Assembly (NCBI RefSeq): GCF_028009165.1
Contig: NC_079246.1
Span: forward strand, 2,728,001-2,792,000
Reading direction: 5' to 3'
DNA length: 64,000 nucleotides
Source: Akanthomyces muscarius
Lineage: Eukaryota > Ascomycota > Sordariomycetes > Hypocreales > Cordycipitaceae
In this document: positions 24,807 through 36,917 of the stretch, in pieces
Numbering within the stretch: position 1 is the stretch's first letter
Layout: the number at the start of each line of letters is the position of its first letter
Translations under genes and position numbers: made by a program
Notes under the pieces: model-generated
The model's input: only the letters and a program-made list of their open reading frames with translations
What the model was told of the DNA's origin: nothing
Databases searched by the model: none

Positions 24807-27205
24807 TTAGAGAAATACAGTTGGCCAACGCTTGGTGAGCTTCTTGATGACAGTTTGAATATCTCCCCTCGTCTCGCAAGTCTCCTGGCGATATCCGCGA
24901 TACTGCCAAGACACCTCGAAGTCGCGAATCCTGTTTTGCACAGCTGCCTCATCTAGGTCAGCCTTTTGCTTCTTGGCATCGACCAAAGCGTCGACAAATA
25001 TCTGCCATCGCTTGCCGTAGTACGACTTGACGAGACCTGACCACGCCTTCGCAGCGTAGTCGTCCAGTTCGGACTGAATGCCCCAGACTGTCACTTGGCT
25101 GCGCGCGTTGAAGGCCATCGCATCGAGAGCCCCAGTGGTCTCGCCCCAAGCTTTTGCGTCGTTGAGCCACTTTTCAAACGTGAAATTTTCATCCGTATTG
25201 AGTACTGCGTCCAGACCTTTCAGAAACGAGAGCATATTGCTTCCCCGCTCTTGAACCAATGTGGCGTTCTCACTCGTTTTGAATGTGTGGATAAGATCGT
25301 GGTACAAATCTATATAGGCATTCCCCATGAGCTGGCGAGTAACATCCACGAAGTCGAGATGGAAAGACGGCATGGCCAATAGTCGTGATGCTTTCAGCGT
25401 GGCGTTGTAGAAGAGCCGCCAAACTTCCTTCATTATCATGGGATCGTATGGAAGTGCTGTAGGCGAAGGGTAGTGGCCCGTACGGTTTGTGAGACCGTTA
25501 AGAGAAGGCATGATCTGATAGATGGAGACTCCAACTGCGGGGATGGCGGCATCCTTGACATCGTAGGCATTATCACGTAGGAGCTCCCAAGCTCTGAATA
25601 CTTCTTCCGGGATGGACTCTTCAGCGCCGTACCGCAGGCTCGTCCACTTGTGAAAGTACTTTTTTGTGTCTATGGGGAGTTCCTCCCATGCCTGATCAAG
25701 CATCAAGTCGTATACGACCTCGTTGCCTTCATAGCCCTCGGGTGTGAGCCCATAGCCGACAAGAGTGTCAGATTCCGCTAACGCAGCAACCGAATTTTCA
25801 GTAACATTCGAAATGGCACCGTAAAAAGCCTGATTTCCGCCGAAATCGTGCAACTCGCACCAGATCCATGGTCGTCCGGCGTAGCTATTCGTCCGCTGCC
25901 ACTGAGGCTGGCTCTCGGAGTAGAGGTCGAGAAGAAGCATGTCGTCTTTGTGCGGGGGGCCACCCAAGTACGCCTCAACTCGCTCCCGAGTCCAGAAAGA
26001 ATTGCCACTATAAAACAGCCAACCTTGCATGAGCCAAATCGCTGCTGGGTTGGCGGCGGTGATTCCATTGTAGGTCTGGGATGAGATGTTTGCTAGTGCC
26101 TTTATGCTATCAGACCCAGGGTCAATTTCATTGAATTGGTCAACAGTGTAGATGTTGGTGACGTTCCCGAATTCTTTGATTTGGACTTCGATGAATGACT
26201 TTTGCAGCTCCGCGTAGAGAACATCAGTCGGGTTTAGGAATGCTGTGCGTGTGTTGTTGTCCGGAAAGCCTGACCAGGCCGGCGCCTGGACAATGTCGGC
26301 TTTCGGCCGCAGGTGCCGTAGCGCATCTGGTACAAAACCAGGAAACCCGGGAAGTACAGGCGTGATGCCGAGCTCAACCATGCGAGCTACGATCTTTTTT
26401 TGGAGCGCAAACTGCTGGTCTATCCACTCGCGTGAGAGCAGACCCTCGCCGCCCCATGTGCCGTGGACATTACCGAACCGGTTCCACGGTTGGAAAGCGG
26501 CGCCACTGAAGAATTTTAGTATGTCATCCTCCTTCAGCCCTAGTTTTAAGAAGCTATCCAGATATATCTTCTCATAGCCAACCCATGCGAGCTGAATGTT
26601 GACGCCACGCAAGGCAGCCCAATCCAGGAGTTTCTCCCAGTCCGACCAGGAGTACCAGACAAAGGTATATCCAAATGTTACTTAAAATTGTAAGAAGCAT
26701 GCTCAGTTCTGTAGGACGAAGATATCTTTTACCTGTGTTGAGGTTGTATCGCCATGGGACAGTACTGGCACCTGAAAGGGCAGCTTTCGGCTTCGGCAGC
26801 CTCTCGGGTACCTTTACCGTACTGTTGATAAACCAGTATTCGTCAAGTCTGAGGGCCTCGTTGGCGTAATGTCGTAAGCTATGTTGTGTCAGTGTTCCAC
26901 GTTGGTGTGTAAGTTCCCAGCGGCGAGCATGCGGAAACGAACCCTCTGGCCAGCGCACTGAGTGTGGTCCCCTCAACACGAATCTTGCCACCACTCGACG
27001 TCACGGTGTAGTTGTCATTGGCTGGGACGTTGTACCTGGACCATTTTTCATGTTTCTCGGCCAGATGGAACTCGAATTGGTCATCACGGTTGCCCAGTAG
27101 GCGGCTGGCCAGAGCGTGGATGCCAGCGACTGTAGCGGCCGGCGCTGTCGAATTTACCGCCACACCCAAGGCTGCGGCGGATATGAAAACTTGTAGCAGT
27201 CTCAT
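24807..27205 (-). CDS. Secreted alpha-N-acetylglucosaminidase, GH89 (NAGLU family)
   Basis: Three exons: 27205-26943, 26878-26733 and 26680-24807, 760 aa. A signal peptide (MRLLQVFISAAALGVAV) precedes the small N-terminal domain. The second exon gives LRHYANEALRLDEYWF and the third VTFGYTFVWYSWSDWEKLLDWAALRGVN, the family's conserved start of the catalytic barrel. Two glutamates align with the catalytic pair of human NAGLU (E316, E446): DQFNEIDPGS (about residue 321) and GLTPEGYEGNEVVY (about 451). Family members remove terminal alpha-1,4-linked N-acetylglucosamine. Several NxS/T sites fit secretion. In fungi the natural substrate is not established; alpha-linked GlcNAc on glycans is a reasonable guess. 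Both introns are needed to keep the barrel in frame and have proper GT-AG ends. Confidence 0.92.
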
Positions 27206-29484
27206 GATATTACGGTACTTGTTGTTTACTTAATTTCTTGACCCAAGGAATGTCTTTCCTTTTATTTTGAATGCATAATGGTATTCAAGGATACCTCTCT
27301 CTCTTAGCGATGTTACGTTACTGCCCCAGTTGCATGATCTGCGTGGCGGCCCTCCGCGCGCCACAGACCCTGCATCAACTGGGGAAACTACCCGTCAACG
27401 TTATTGGTGGGGTTGGAAATACGAGGAAACTACGGATATGATACAGGCAAACTTAGTCGATGGTATGAACGTAGCATTATGGTGAGTGATAACAAAAGCC
27501 GATAGGAGAAGATACGCCGAGAAACAATAAACGGTGGATTAAGTAGCAGGTTTCAATATTACTGCTCGATTCTTAGCCTGGACGGATTCAACGCGTCATT
27601 CATGACTGTCCATTTGGCAATTAGACCGGCCGTTACCCAGCTCCGTGAATTATGATAGAAAGTGTCCGTCCCAGCTTGCATTTAGGCTTAAGCGTTGCTA
27701 GGCTGAGCACTGTGCAACGCAGTGGGGAGAATTTGCAGAATCTCTAATCTACATTGGCAAATCACCTCACGTTACGAGAGACCTGAGAAGTCGGGACTAA
27801 CTTAGTGCTTCACGAAAACACCGCACAAGACGCGAATGTTGCAAACAGTGGTACTATTGGCAGAGGTAAAAAGCAAAAGCTCTAGTTCATTTCTGTATTC
27901 GCGCTAGACAGTAAGACAATAACAGGTATGTCTTTCTAGTCAAGCTAGAGCTAGTTGTCGCACAAGCTAGAACTGCTCTTGCATGTCTGCCTTGCACAGT
28001 GGGCTGAAGGTAATTCCGAGCGAACTGCCACCAAATCGCCATACATTAGCGCTCGGATTTACCTGAAGACACTGTAGCTCAAAAGTAGTTATATATGGGT
28101 GCTGCGGCGTTGGCTGCCACTGCTGAATCCGCTTATAAGCTGGGCCAGCTGACTGGCAGGTTGACAAGGTACTGACTGGGAATAGAACTGGCTGGGAATG
28201 GGACTGGCTACTTGGTCAGGCATCTTTAAAACTGTAATAGAAAATATACAGTCATATGTTACACTGTTCAACATACATGATGGAGGCCAGCCTAAGCCAC
28301 GAGCCTGGCATGATTCACATCATTTCGAGCCACTGTCCACAGAGATGTGTGTGGTGAAACCCATACGTGACCTATATCCACGGGAGGCTGCTGCCCCCAC
28401 CCCACGCAGACAGGTAGGTACCTTTGCAGGTATTGGGCCGAAGCGGGATGAACATGTTCATACAGAAACTTGGTCAATTATTCCTTATTCGCTTTGCTTG
28501 ACAGCAGATCAGTAGGTAATTCAGTCTCCCGGTAGCGGCACTGTACAGTGCTTTAGTCCCAAGTGTTGCACTGTAGATAATCGGCAGACTTTAGGAGCCT
28601 CGTTGTAATACACTAGGTGTTCATATTAAGATCCTACTCGGCTCGCGTGTCCTTGCTCCCTGCCACGTTTTCGCTGGGGACATTGCAAAATCTAGGCGGG
28701 CTGTTACCATTCGGACAGTCCGGTGTTCCACTTTGGACCAGGTAAACACCCAGCTTGATGGGCAGTCGTTTCCATGCGTGCGCCGGGTTTCTTTAAAGGC
28801 CTTTTCTCCTTGCGTCTAATATACATAGTTTCCTGGTAAAAAGCATATTTTACGCAGACTGTTAATATGCAAGCTTGTGCCACGGCGACGGCTTGTCAGC
28901 ACTATGTAGTGCGATAAGAGGCAGGCAAGAGTTGAGAGCGGGAAACTAGTCGGCGGTTTTCGAGTCCAATAAGCCAGGGCTGCGCCCACCCAAGCGTTTC
29001 AGTACAGCCCCGAATCTTACACTGCCGGCACTAAAATATCACAGCCTGCCAGCTTGGGGGGAAGCCCGCGCTAGCAATGTCTTCTTATTCTGGACTCTAT
29101 CAACAATCCAGTTTCACAATTCAATGCGCTCGCCATGTGCCTTTCTCTATCGTGCTACGTTCAACAGTCTTCGCTCATCGGCTTTCTGCGTCGCTACCAG
29201 GCGGGCTGGCTGCCATACTGTTCGTTTAGCCAGCCTCGTCATTCTCACACTTGCTCCAGATAGCAGTTCAGGTGGATGGAAGTTCGCTTTAAAAGCGACA
29301 TCCACGAGCCTCATCGGGCTGCGGCCGAAAACTAGCATAGTTCCTTCGCAACCCGCCTCAATGCAACCTATCAGTGCGACACGCGGGCTCCATCCAAGTA
29401 AGCAATAAATACCAAGCACCCCACCACCTTGGTTTCCGAAGTCTGCCCAAAGATTTGTCTAATTCAATCGCAACTTCTGGCAAG
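27206..29484. other. Intergenic region between divergent GH89 and GH114 genes
   Basis: 2.28 kb shared upstream region of two divergent glycoside hydrolase genes. It holds the second inverted-repeat element (27997-28074) and a GGTAGGTACC motif near 28413. No coding region could be supported. Confidence 0.5.
27997..28074 (-). repeat. Small inverted-repeat element, copy 2 (both ends present)
   Basis: A 78 bp segment bounded by CAGTG and CACTG, with a 55 bp core (28009-28063) whose ends are GGTAATTCCGAGCG and CGCTCGGATTTACC. In reverse orientation it matches copy 1 at 3035-3100 almost base for base, including the inner GGCGATTTGGTGGCAGTT. Copy 2 retains both outer ends. No clear target-site duplication. 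It may be a minimal MITE or a terminal fragment of a larger DNA transposon. Confidence 0.65.
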
Positions 29485-30582
29485 ATGAGTGCCCGAAACA
29501 GCCACGCTGAAGACAGCGACGTTGCCAAGGAGAAGCAGCCTCTAGCTCCTAGCAAACAGCCCGTGGCAGTATGGAAGAAAATTGCCATTGCAGGTATCTC
29601 TCTGGCTGTCATTATCGGACTGTCTGTTGGCCTTGGCGTCGGTCTGACAAGATCCAAGCGCGGCAGTAATGACAGCCGTAGCAACAGCAACAAGACGAAT
29701 ATAGAGCTGCGCAATGTGTCTGGCAGAGCATCGAAGTGGACGCCCAAGGTTGGCGATTCATGGCAAATTGTTCTCAAGAACACTATCCGGAATGATGTCG
29801 ATTTTACACCGGATGTTTCCATCTGGGACTTCGACGTCTTTGAAAATGACAAGGAAACCATTAACGAGCTGCATAACCGCGGCAAAAGGGTCATTTGCTA
29901 TTTTAGCGCGGGGACGTGGGAAAAGGGCCGTCCGGACGCAGATGAGTTCCCCGAAGAGGATCTCGGAGGGACCCTGCCAGAATGGCAGGACGAGCGCTGG
30001 GCTCGCATCAGTAGCCCCAAGGTTCGAGACATCATGAAGCAGCGTATTGCGCTGGCAGCTAGCAAGGGTTGTGATGCAATTGACCCAGACAACGTCGATG
30101 GCTTTGTAAGTTGTCCCTCTTCGGCAATGCATCTGTTCGGCGCTAATTCAGAATGCTAGCAAAACGATGAGAACAACTTGGGCCTTACGACTCAGGACTC
30201 GGTGGACTACCTGAACTTTCTACATGACGAGGCCAACAAATACAACATGTCCGTCGGTCTCAAGAATGCCGCCGATATTATTGACGACGTCATGCATGTG
30301 GTCGACTTCTCCGTCAATGAGCAATGTGCCGCCGACCATGAGAATCCCGAATGCGAAACCTTTCATAAATTCATCGATGCGGGCAAACCCGTGTTTCACA
30401 TCGAGTACCCTCCCAACGATGATGCTCAGACGTACCCCGATGATCTTCGCAAAGAAATTTGTGCTCGCAAAGGTGCTGGCATAGGTTCTGATAGGTTCAG
30501 CACCGTGTTCAAGAGAATGAACCTTGATGGATGGGTGCAGTTCTGTAATGGCGATGTTCATGAGACTGCGCTGGTCCTTTAA
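29485..30582 (+). CDS. Membrane-anchored GH114 endo-alpha-1,4-polygalactosaminidase, Ega3-like
   Basis: Two exons, 29485-30105 and 30160-30582, 347 aa. A short cytoplasmic N terminus is followed by one membrane segment (residues about 33-54, IAIAGISLAVIIGLSVGL) with positive residues on both sides, giving a type II anchor, and a GH114 barrel: VDFTPDVSIWDFDVFEN, KRVICYFSAGTWE, GCDAIDPDNVDGF joined across the intron to QNDENN, then KYNMSVGLKNAAD and FHIEYPP. Aspergillus fumigatus Ega3, with the same anchor and domain, cleaves galactosaminogalactan. The other galactosaminogalactan genes (uge3, sph3, gtb3, agd3) are not in the window, so the role here is an inference. The gene converges with the zinc-cluster gene on the right with 139 bp between stops. 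Confidence 0.85.
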
Positions 30583-30721
30583 GGACAGGAAATGGCGAAT
30601 TTTGCATAGATATAGTCTTTCCTGTTATTTATAGAGTAGCTGCGGATATCGCTCTAGATCTGGCTATGTCGTGTCTATTACTGAACAGTCAAGATTTTGA
30701 GCTTCCATCAAATCAAGCTAA

Positions 30722-33112
30722 TCATTGTGTCAAGAACTTTCCACCCTCCTGCTTGAACCAGTCGCTGTTCACATCCATCATAAAGTTTGTAATGTTAAAA
30801 TCAGTCGGGATGCCAGATTGCGCGTTGGCATTGCCAGTGGCGTGCAGCTCCGCCTGCGTCATAGCCTCGGTTGGTATGGACAAGCAGTCTCCAGAAAGAG
30901 GCAGACGCGGAACGTTGAAAAAGTCGAATACGTCGAGGTACTCCAGCTCATTGGGCGCTGGAGTTCTAGCCGGTGTGACGCTTGGTAGGCGGTTAGTCGT
31001 GTGAGTTCCATGTCGTGGCTGGCGAGAGATGAGAAAATCCAAGTCGAATGCGGTGCGCCTCATGTCTGCCAAAATCTTCACGGAGCTTGGCGTTATTCCG
31101 TTCCCGTTTTGTTCGCTGTCTCTGTGCTCGTCTAGGACCCTTTGTAATAAGTCGCAGTATCTTTGAGCTACCGGCCAAAAAGCTCCTAGGGCTCTCAGTG
31201 TGTCAACAAAGAAGGCAATTCGCGGCGAGAGTTTGTGTTCGACTGTTGATCCATGCACTAGCAGCAGGCGCGCAGACACCCAGACTGTAAATGCAAATGG
31301 CGGCCCCAATCTAGATATGTATCCATTCGTTGAGGCGAACTCAGCCAAAGCAGCAATATTTTCGACTGCACCGAGGCATCGTTGCGATGCGCTGTATGAC
31401 GGGGTAAAGATGGGCGATCTCGTTGTTGGATACGCCGCCGACGAGTGAAGTCTGATAACCGCCGTATGGTAAGTCGCGTGGAGCATTACCCAGGTGCAGC
31501 TCAAGTTGCGGCTACCCGGTTGAAATATTTTGGCCATGTTGCTAAACTCTCCTGGAAGTCCATATTTCCAGGATGTCAGCATGTTATCCAACTCTTTATA
31601 TCGAAGCTGCCATCTTTCAACATGGTCAGCCACTCCAATATCCACGGGTTGCTTCAAAAACTTGTGGATCTTTGACAGAATTCCAAGAACCTCAATGTAA
31701 TATGAAAAAGCGCCCAAGTGCTCCGTGGCAGTGGCACTATTTTGAGGCGTTGATTCCGGGAAGTTGAACGTCCTGAACCACTTAGTTTCGACCTTGCGAT
31801 TTGCCATCCAAAGATCGTCTCGACAAGGCAGGCTCCTATCGATTTCCCTGTCATCCAGTGCGAACTCGAAAGCGGTGGCAATAGTGGCATATCTATCCAA
31901 AAGGTATATCATCCAAAAAAGACGCCGCCGAGATTCTTCTTCAATGAAATCATTTGGCTCAGGGAGAACCATGGCTCGCAATGTGTATATAGATATAAAG
32001 CTTGGCGAGACCATGGAGGATGTGCTCTCAACAGCAAGTCCAAGCTGAACCACGGAGCGCGTGATGAGTGCCATGATGTTCCAACCAGGAGGACCATTGC
32101 TGCTTCCACACAGGTCCAAAGCCAGAATGACAAGAGCCTGTAGTGATTTGACAGATGAATTTTCCATGCCGTAGAGGAGAACTTTATCTTTGGATATCTT
32201 GTGGTAGTTTCTTCGCCTCTCATCAGTAAGTCGGACGTCGGTAGAATATCGCATGGTGGTTGCGACGATGGCGTGAAGCAGTATACGGTCGGCTTCCTGC
32301 AGCGTAGATGGTCCAAAAAGAACATCCAGGGTAGTTTTTCGGTGTAAAATTGGACACCAAGTGTTGACATTTTTGAAGTACAAGTCCACTAGTGAGTATA
32401 CGAGGTCGTATGGAGGTAGATCTTGTTCTGCCCCTTGGGGCCCTGTATGGTGAGGAATATTGGTCTGGGAATGCTGGTAGTATTCTTCTGCGGCGACGCC
32501 TGGGTGGGATGCAGTCGACATGACGGACACTGGCCCATGGTGAGAGCCGTCGTGCACCATAGAAGCCTGGCTGACTGCGAACTCGGCATTCTGAGAGCTG
32601 GGAGTAAATGACGATTGTTTCGCCATGAACAAGTTTCCTTCGCCTTTTGGTGTCCATGTCTGATCCTGTGACCGGGACAGATGCACAGATTCGCCAGGAG
32701 TATCTTGCTCACTAGTCAGGCTTTGATTGATGTTTTGAGCCCCAACGACTCCCTCGTCAGGCGTCACGTGGCCAAAATTCTGTAGGATTTTGGAATGAGA
32801 GACCAAGATTTCCTCCAGTTTGTCAAGTCTCTGTTCCAGCTCTTTTCCGTATCCCGCTCTTAGACCAGGCTTTTTGCGCTCCTTGTATTCGCAGGTCGCT
32901 CCATTGCGACTGCACCAGCCACATGAAGGCTGACCGCGGTCACATTTTACCTGAGGTTAGATTAGCAGCTGCGAATTTGGGTTCATATCAAGACATACTT
33001 TTCTTTGCTTGCAAAGCTCGCATCTAGGTTTGAGAAAATCAGTGCTTGGGTCGATGGCCAGCTTTTTGGGGGTCCCCGCTGAGGGACTCGGCGATGAGGA
33101 TGATGCCGACAT
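30722..33112 (-). CDS. Zn(II)2Cys6 regulator beside the rhamnose genes
   Basis: Two exons, 33112-32999 and 32950-30722, 780 aa. The zinc cluster spans residues 31-58 across the intron: CELCKQRK then VKCDRGQPSCGWCSRNGATC, spacing CX2CX6CX6CX2CX6C, followed by a linker and the dimerisation coil GKELEQRLDKLEEIL. A fungal_trans domain covers about residues 210-560 (DLYFKNVNTWCPILHRKTT; ESRRRLFWMIYLLDRYATI). The 5' end may be longer: an upstream open stretch starting with an ATG at about 33264 encodes an acidic segment and KRKRP and ends at a GTAAGT, but it joins in frame only through a weak GAG acceptor inside the present first exon. It is divergent from rhamnonate dehydratase across 1.4 kb, so control of L-rhamnose catabolism is the best guess (compare TRC1 in Scheffersomyces). 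Position is the only evidence for that. Confidence 0.85.
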
Positions 33113-34500
33113 GTGCTGCCGCTATCCCAGCAAAGTCTGCGTGCTGTGGGGATGGAAAGGCGGAATTTACTTACGAAACAGATAACGGTCGCTTTCTCTT
33201 TGTGCCACGCCCGGCATCTTCATCGCCATCGCTCTGGGAGTCGCTGTCCTGATCCAGACCCATGTGGTCAGCGGCCGAAGGCGAAGGCTCCGTAAGCTCC
33301 GTGCTGTTGCGCATCGCGGCTCGGGTCACCCAATACCGGGCAGTCTAAGACAATGAAAACGCAATGGCTGCTTGTATGCGGTCCTCCAATGGCAAACTGC
33401 CAATACAGGCAGGCAGCAGATTGGGTGGATGCCAGTATGGGGATGGCCAAGGGGAATTCGGGACAATAAAGAGCGGCAGGCGGAGGTTTCTCATAGCTAG
33501 CCGTTTCCACAGAAAGTTGCCTGTTTTTAGCTGTCGAACAGGCTAGTCGCAAACGGCATAGGCCCTTGCTAGCCGTGCCAGCCAATGTCCAACCCTTGCC
33601 ACGGACACAGCGCCGATGCAAGTTACGCCAGGTGTGCTGACGCCTGAAAGCCAGAATGATAGTCGAATTATTTACTGCGCCGATGCTATAGCGGGCCTCG
33701 GTATCTATTGAGCGAAGCCGTCGTGACGACTAGCAGTTGAGTATCTGCAGAAAACAACTCCCTGATTGGTAGAGCAATGATGCGGGGAAGTTTTGCTCTG
33801 GCTCGACTCCTCGACGTTGATGGGACAAAAAGCCGATGCCTATATTCGATCCGATTTTTATCAAGGTGAAATTGTTCGGCCGCTATGCTCTACAGCGGCG
33901 CTGCTTACTTGCTGTCCGTTCAAGCCGAGTTAGACACTAGCCATGGCCACATGCGCTCTCACGCTCCTAGCACAATGGCGTGTCTCGTTCGCTCTGCGAA
34001 ATTAAGTAATGCCTTGATGAAGAGTATCATCGATATGTCTCGAGTCTGGTATCCTTAATACAGCGCTCACTATGCAATTCCATCAAACAAAGCAGGGGCA
34101 TACCGACTGCTCTTTCGTACCCTTTCCGTTCCAAGGCTCTCAGTGAAGCCAACCATGCTCAACCAACTACATGCTGGTACAAACTCGGACACAGTTGCAC
34201 CAATCGTGCGCAGTGAATATCCCGAAATAGAAACGAACAGCGACAGGGGGACAGCCATCTTGCATCAGCGTCAACTCACGGTTCGTCGGGGCATCTACTG
34301 CCGATTCAGTACGGCGACGTGGTGCAATCCCCACTACGGATAGCAAGGCGACGGCGCGGGCGTCGACCCATTCCGTATGGGGACTACTCTGACGGTTTTC
34401 AACGCGAACCTGCATCATAAATATCTTCTATGCTCTTCCGAATTACCACCCAGCACAGTTTGTATACCGACCAGTGCATTGTCACCACCAGACCGACAAC
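33113..34500. promoter_or_regulatory. Divergent promoter region, regulator and rhamnonate dehydratase
   Basis: 1.39 kb between divergent starts. Several CGG/CCG triplets are present (for example around 33289, 33690 and 33878), but I could not define a spaced, repeated zinc-cluster site. The part next to the regulator includes the candidate extra 5' exon (about 33176-33264). Confidence 0.4.
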
Positions 34501-35971
34501 ATGAATTCTACTGTTCGACAGTTTCCGACCATCAAAGCAGTCAGGTCGTTTATCATTGGCGGCGTCGGATCCGGTAGGTTTCGCATGGGAATAAAACTGC
34601 ACCATTTCTGATTAAAGCCATAGGCGGTGACTATCATAATGTCAAAGGCGGTCATTGGTATGTACATAGTCGGGGCAGATTGTGAATTGTTTGACTTACA
34701 CACCGGAGGTAGGCTCATCGATTCCGATATCTCAACACCATGTTCGATATGGCCACAATACCGCAAATCGCGAACCAGCTGGGGCATAAATGTTTTAGGC
34801 TCATTTATCGTCGAAATTGAGGTTACTGATGGTACAGTCGGCTTCGCCACAGGATTCGGAGGTATGTGATGCCCCAGGGCCCTCACAGCCTGCACAGCCT
34901 TGCTAAAACTGGTGCAACATAGGTCCGCCTGCTTGTTGGCTGGTTCACCAGCATTTCGAGCGCTTTCTCATTGGCGCCGATCCTCGAAACACAAATTTAT
35001 TGTTTGAGCAAATGTATCGCGCCTCGATGTTTTACGGCAGAAAGGGTCTGCCAACGGCCATCATTTCAGTCATTGACCTGGCCTTGTGGGATCTTCTCGG
35101 AAAATTACGAAACGAGCCTGTTTACAAACTCATCGGCGGCGCCATGAAGGAGCGCATAAACTTTTACTGCACTGGCCCAGAACCAACAGCAGCCCAAAGA
35201 ATGGGCTTTTGGGGTGCCAAGGTTCCTCTGCCGTATTGCCCGGAGGAAGGACACGCCGGGTTGCGGAAAAATGTCGAGTTCCTGCGAAAGCATAGAGAGG
35301 CAGTCGGTCCCGATTTTCCCATCATGGTCGACTGCTACATGAGTCTCAACGTCTCATACACAATCGATTTGGTCAAGGCTTGCCAGGATCTCAACATCAA
35401 TTGGTGGGAAGAGTGCCTGTCTCCAGACGACACGGATGGCTTCAAACAGATCAAGCGAGCGCATCCGACAGTCAAGTTCACAACCGGTGAGCATGAATTT
35501 TCAAGATACGGCTTTCGCAAGCTTATTGAGAGCCGCAACCTCGATATCATTCAGCCCGACGTCATGTGGTTAGGCGGCATGACTGAGTTACTCAAGGTTG
35601 CCGCCATGGCTGCCGCATATGACATACCTGTCGTACCACATGCTAGTGGACCATACAGCTATCACTTTGTCATCTCACAACCCAACACACCTTTCCAAGA
35701 ATATCTAGCCAACTCGCCGGATGGCAAGAGCGTTCTACCTGTCTTTGGTGATTTGTTCATTGATGAGCCTATCCCCAACAAGGGCTACTTGACCAGCACA
35801 GATTTGGATAAACCGGGATTCGGCCTGACTCTCAATCCTACAGCTCGCGCAAAATTGATTTCTTCAGACTATTTGTTGAATCCGCCTCCAGCTCCTGCGC
35901 TGAAGCTAGCCGATGATGGACTAAAAGAGTCAGAAATCCACACCAACGGGCATCTAAATGGACAGCCCTAG
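34501..35971 (+). CDS. L-rhamnonate dehydratase (LRA3/LraC type, enolase superfamily)
   Basis: Four exons: 34501-34573, 34624-34657, 34713-34861 and 34923-35971, 434 aa. Joined, the N terminus reads KAVRSFIIGGVGSGGDYHNVKGGHWLIDSDISTP, very close to the capping domain of bacterial rhamnonate dehydratase. The barrel carries the acid residues expected to bind Mg2+ (MVDCYMS, WWEEC, TTGEH; about residues 222, 248, 275) and the catalytic histidine in VVPHASGPYS (about 325). The enzyme dehydrates L-rhamnonate to 2-keto-3-deoxy-L-rhamnonate, the third step of the non-phosphorylating fungal L-rhamnose route. The tiny 34-nt second exon is supported by the conserved DYH and HW residues and by GT-AG ends. 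An AATAAA-like signal lies near 36010. The substrate call is strong from overall similarity. Confidence 0.9.
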
Positions 35972-36917
35972 CGAAGGGTTCGGTTACGAATGACGTTGTT
36001 TTCATTTCAGAATAAACTATAAGCCAGTGCAGCTGGTACTATCTGTCGGGCAGTGCCAAGCAGCTTATTTTTGTGGAGAGTCATTATCATGCCCTTGTCA
36101 ACGGAAAACGGCTCGGACATTCAGCAATCTGACTTGATCCGATTCAGCGCTCGGCTTCCTATGTAGCAAGTCACAAACAACCAGCAATGCCACATTCTTA
36201 AATCACCATATTTTGCTTGAATGACAAGCTGCGGGTCGTCCGCCGTGCTAACACTGACTTGCCTGGTCGTTGACACACTCAAAAAAAAACGTGTGAGATA
36301 AAAATACAGCGCCTGCAGCAACCAATCAAGCTTGTGGGGTACAGTTGCACCTTTGACTTCTTCTACGCGAAAAAAAAAAAATTTGCTTCATCTTTCTCAT
36401 TATTCTACCTATTATGTCTGCTCTGCGATGCCATGTGTTTCAAAATAACTAATCGCAGCCAATCTCGTTCTCTGCCATTCGCCTAGCATCTTGAGAGAAG
36501 TGTGGGTTGAACGGTGGGCTTCGCCACCCACAAGTGTGCTACCGTTTTACCATTGGAAAACGGTAGGCTTGAATGGTTGCCCAATACGCCATTCGGGCGG
36601 TGTATGTGAACTGTATGAGTATTTTTATCCGCCTGGTCAAATTACGATACTCGCGGCATACTCTGGCATGACGTTTGCCGTTGTAAGCTTGTAACGTTGT
36701 GGTAATCCACCTGAGTTTCTCGCTACAATTGCGCCCGAGCTGGTGCTGCGACACCTTCAGAGCCACAGTGCGCTAAATTAGGAACATGGACCCTGCTGCA
36801 TCAGAGGAATTGGGCAAGGTTGATCCACAGACTTCATTCGATCTGATTCATCCTGAAACTTCTATTCTTCTTTATCGATCCCCTCCTCAGACTCTTCTCC
36901 AACGCTGAAGAGCCATC
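35972..36917. other. Spacer between the two rhamnose genes
   Basis: 946 bp between tandem genes, with 3' UTR of the dehydratase and promoter of the dehydrogenase. Two A runs (near 36281 and 36370). No other coding feature. Confidence 0.5.
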
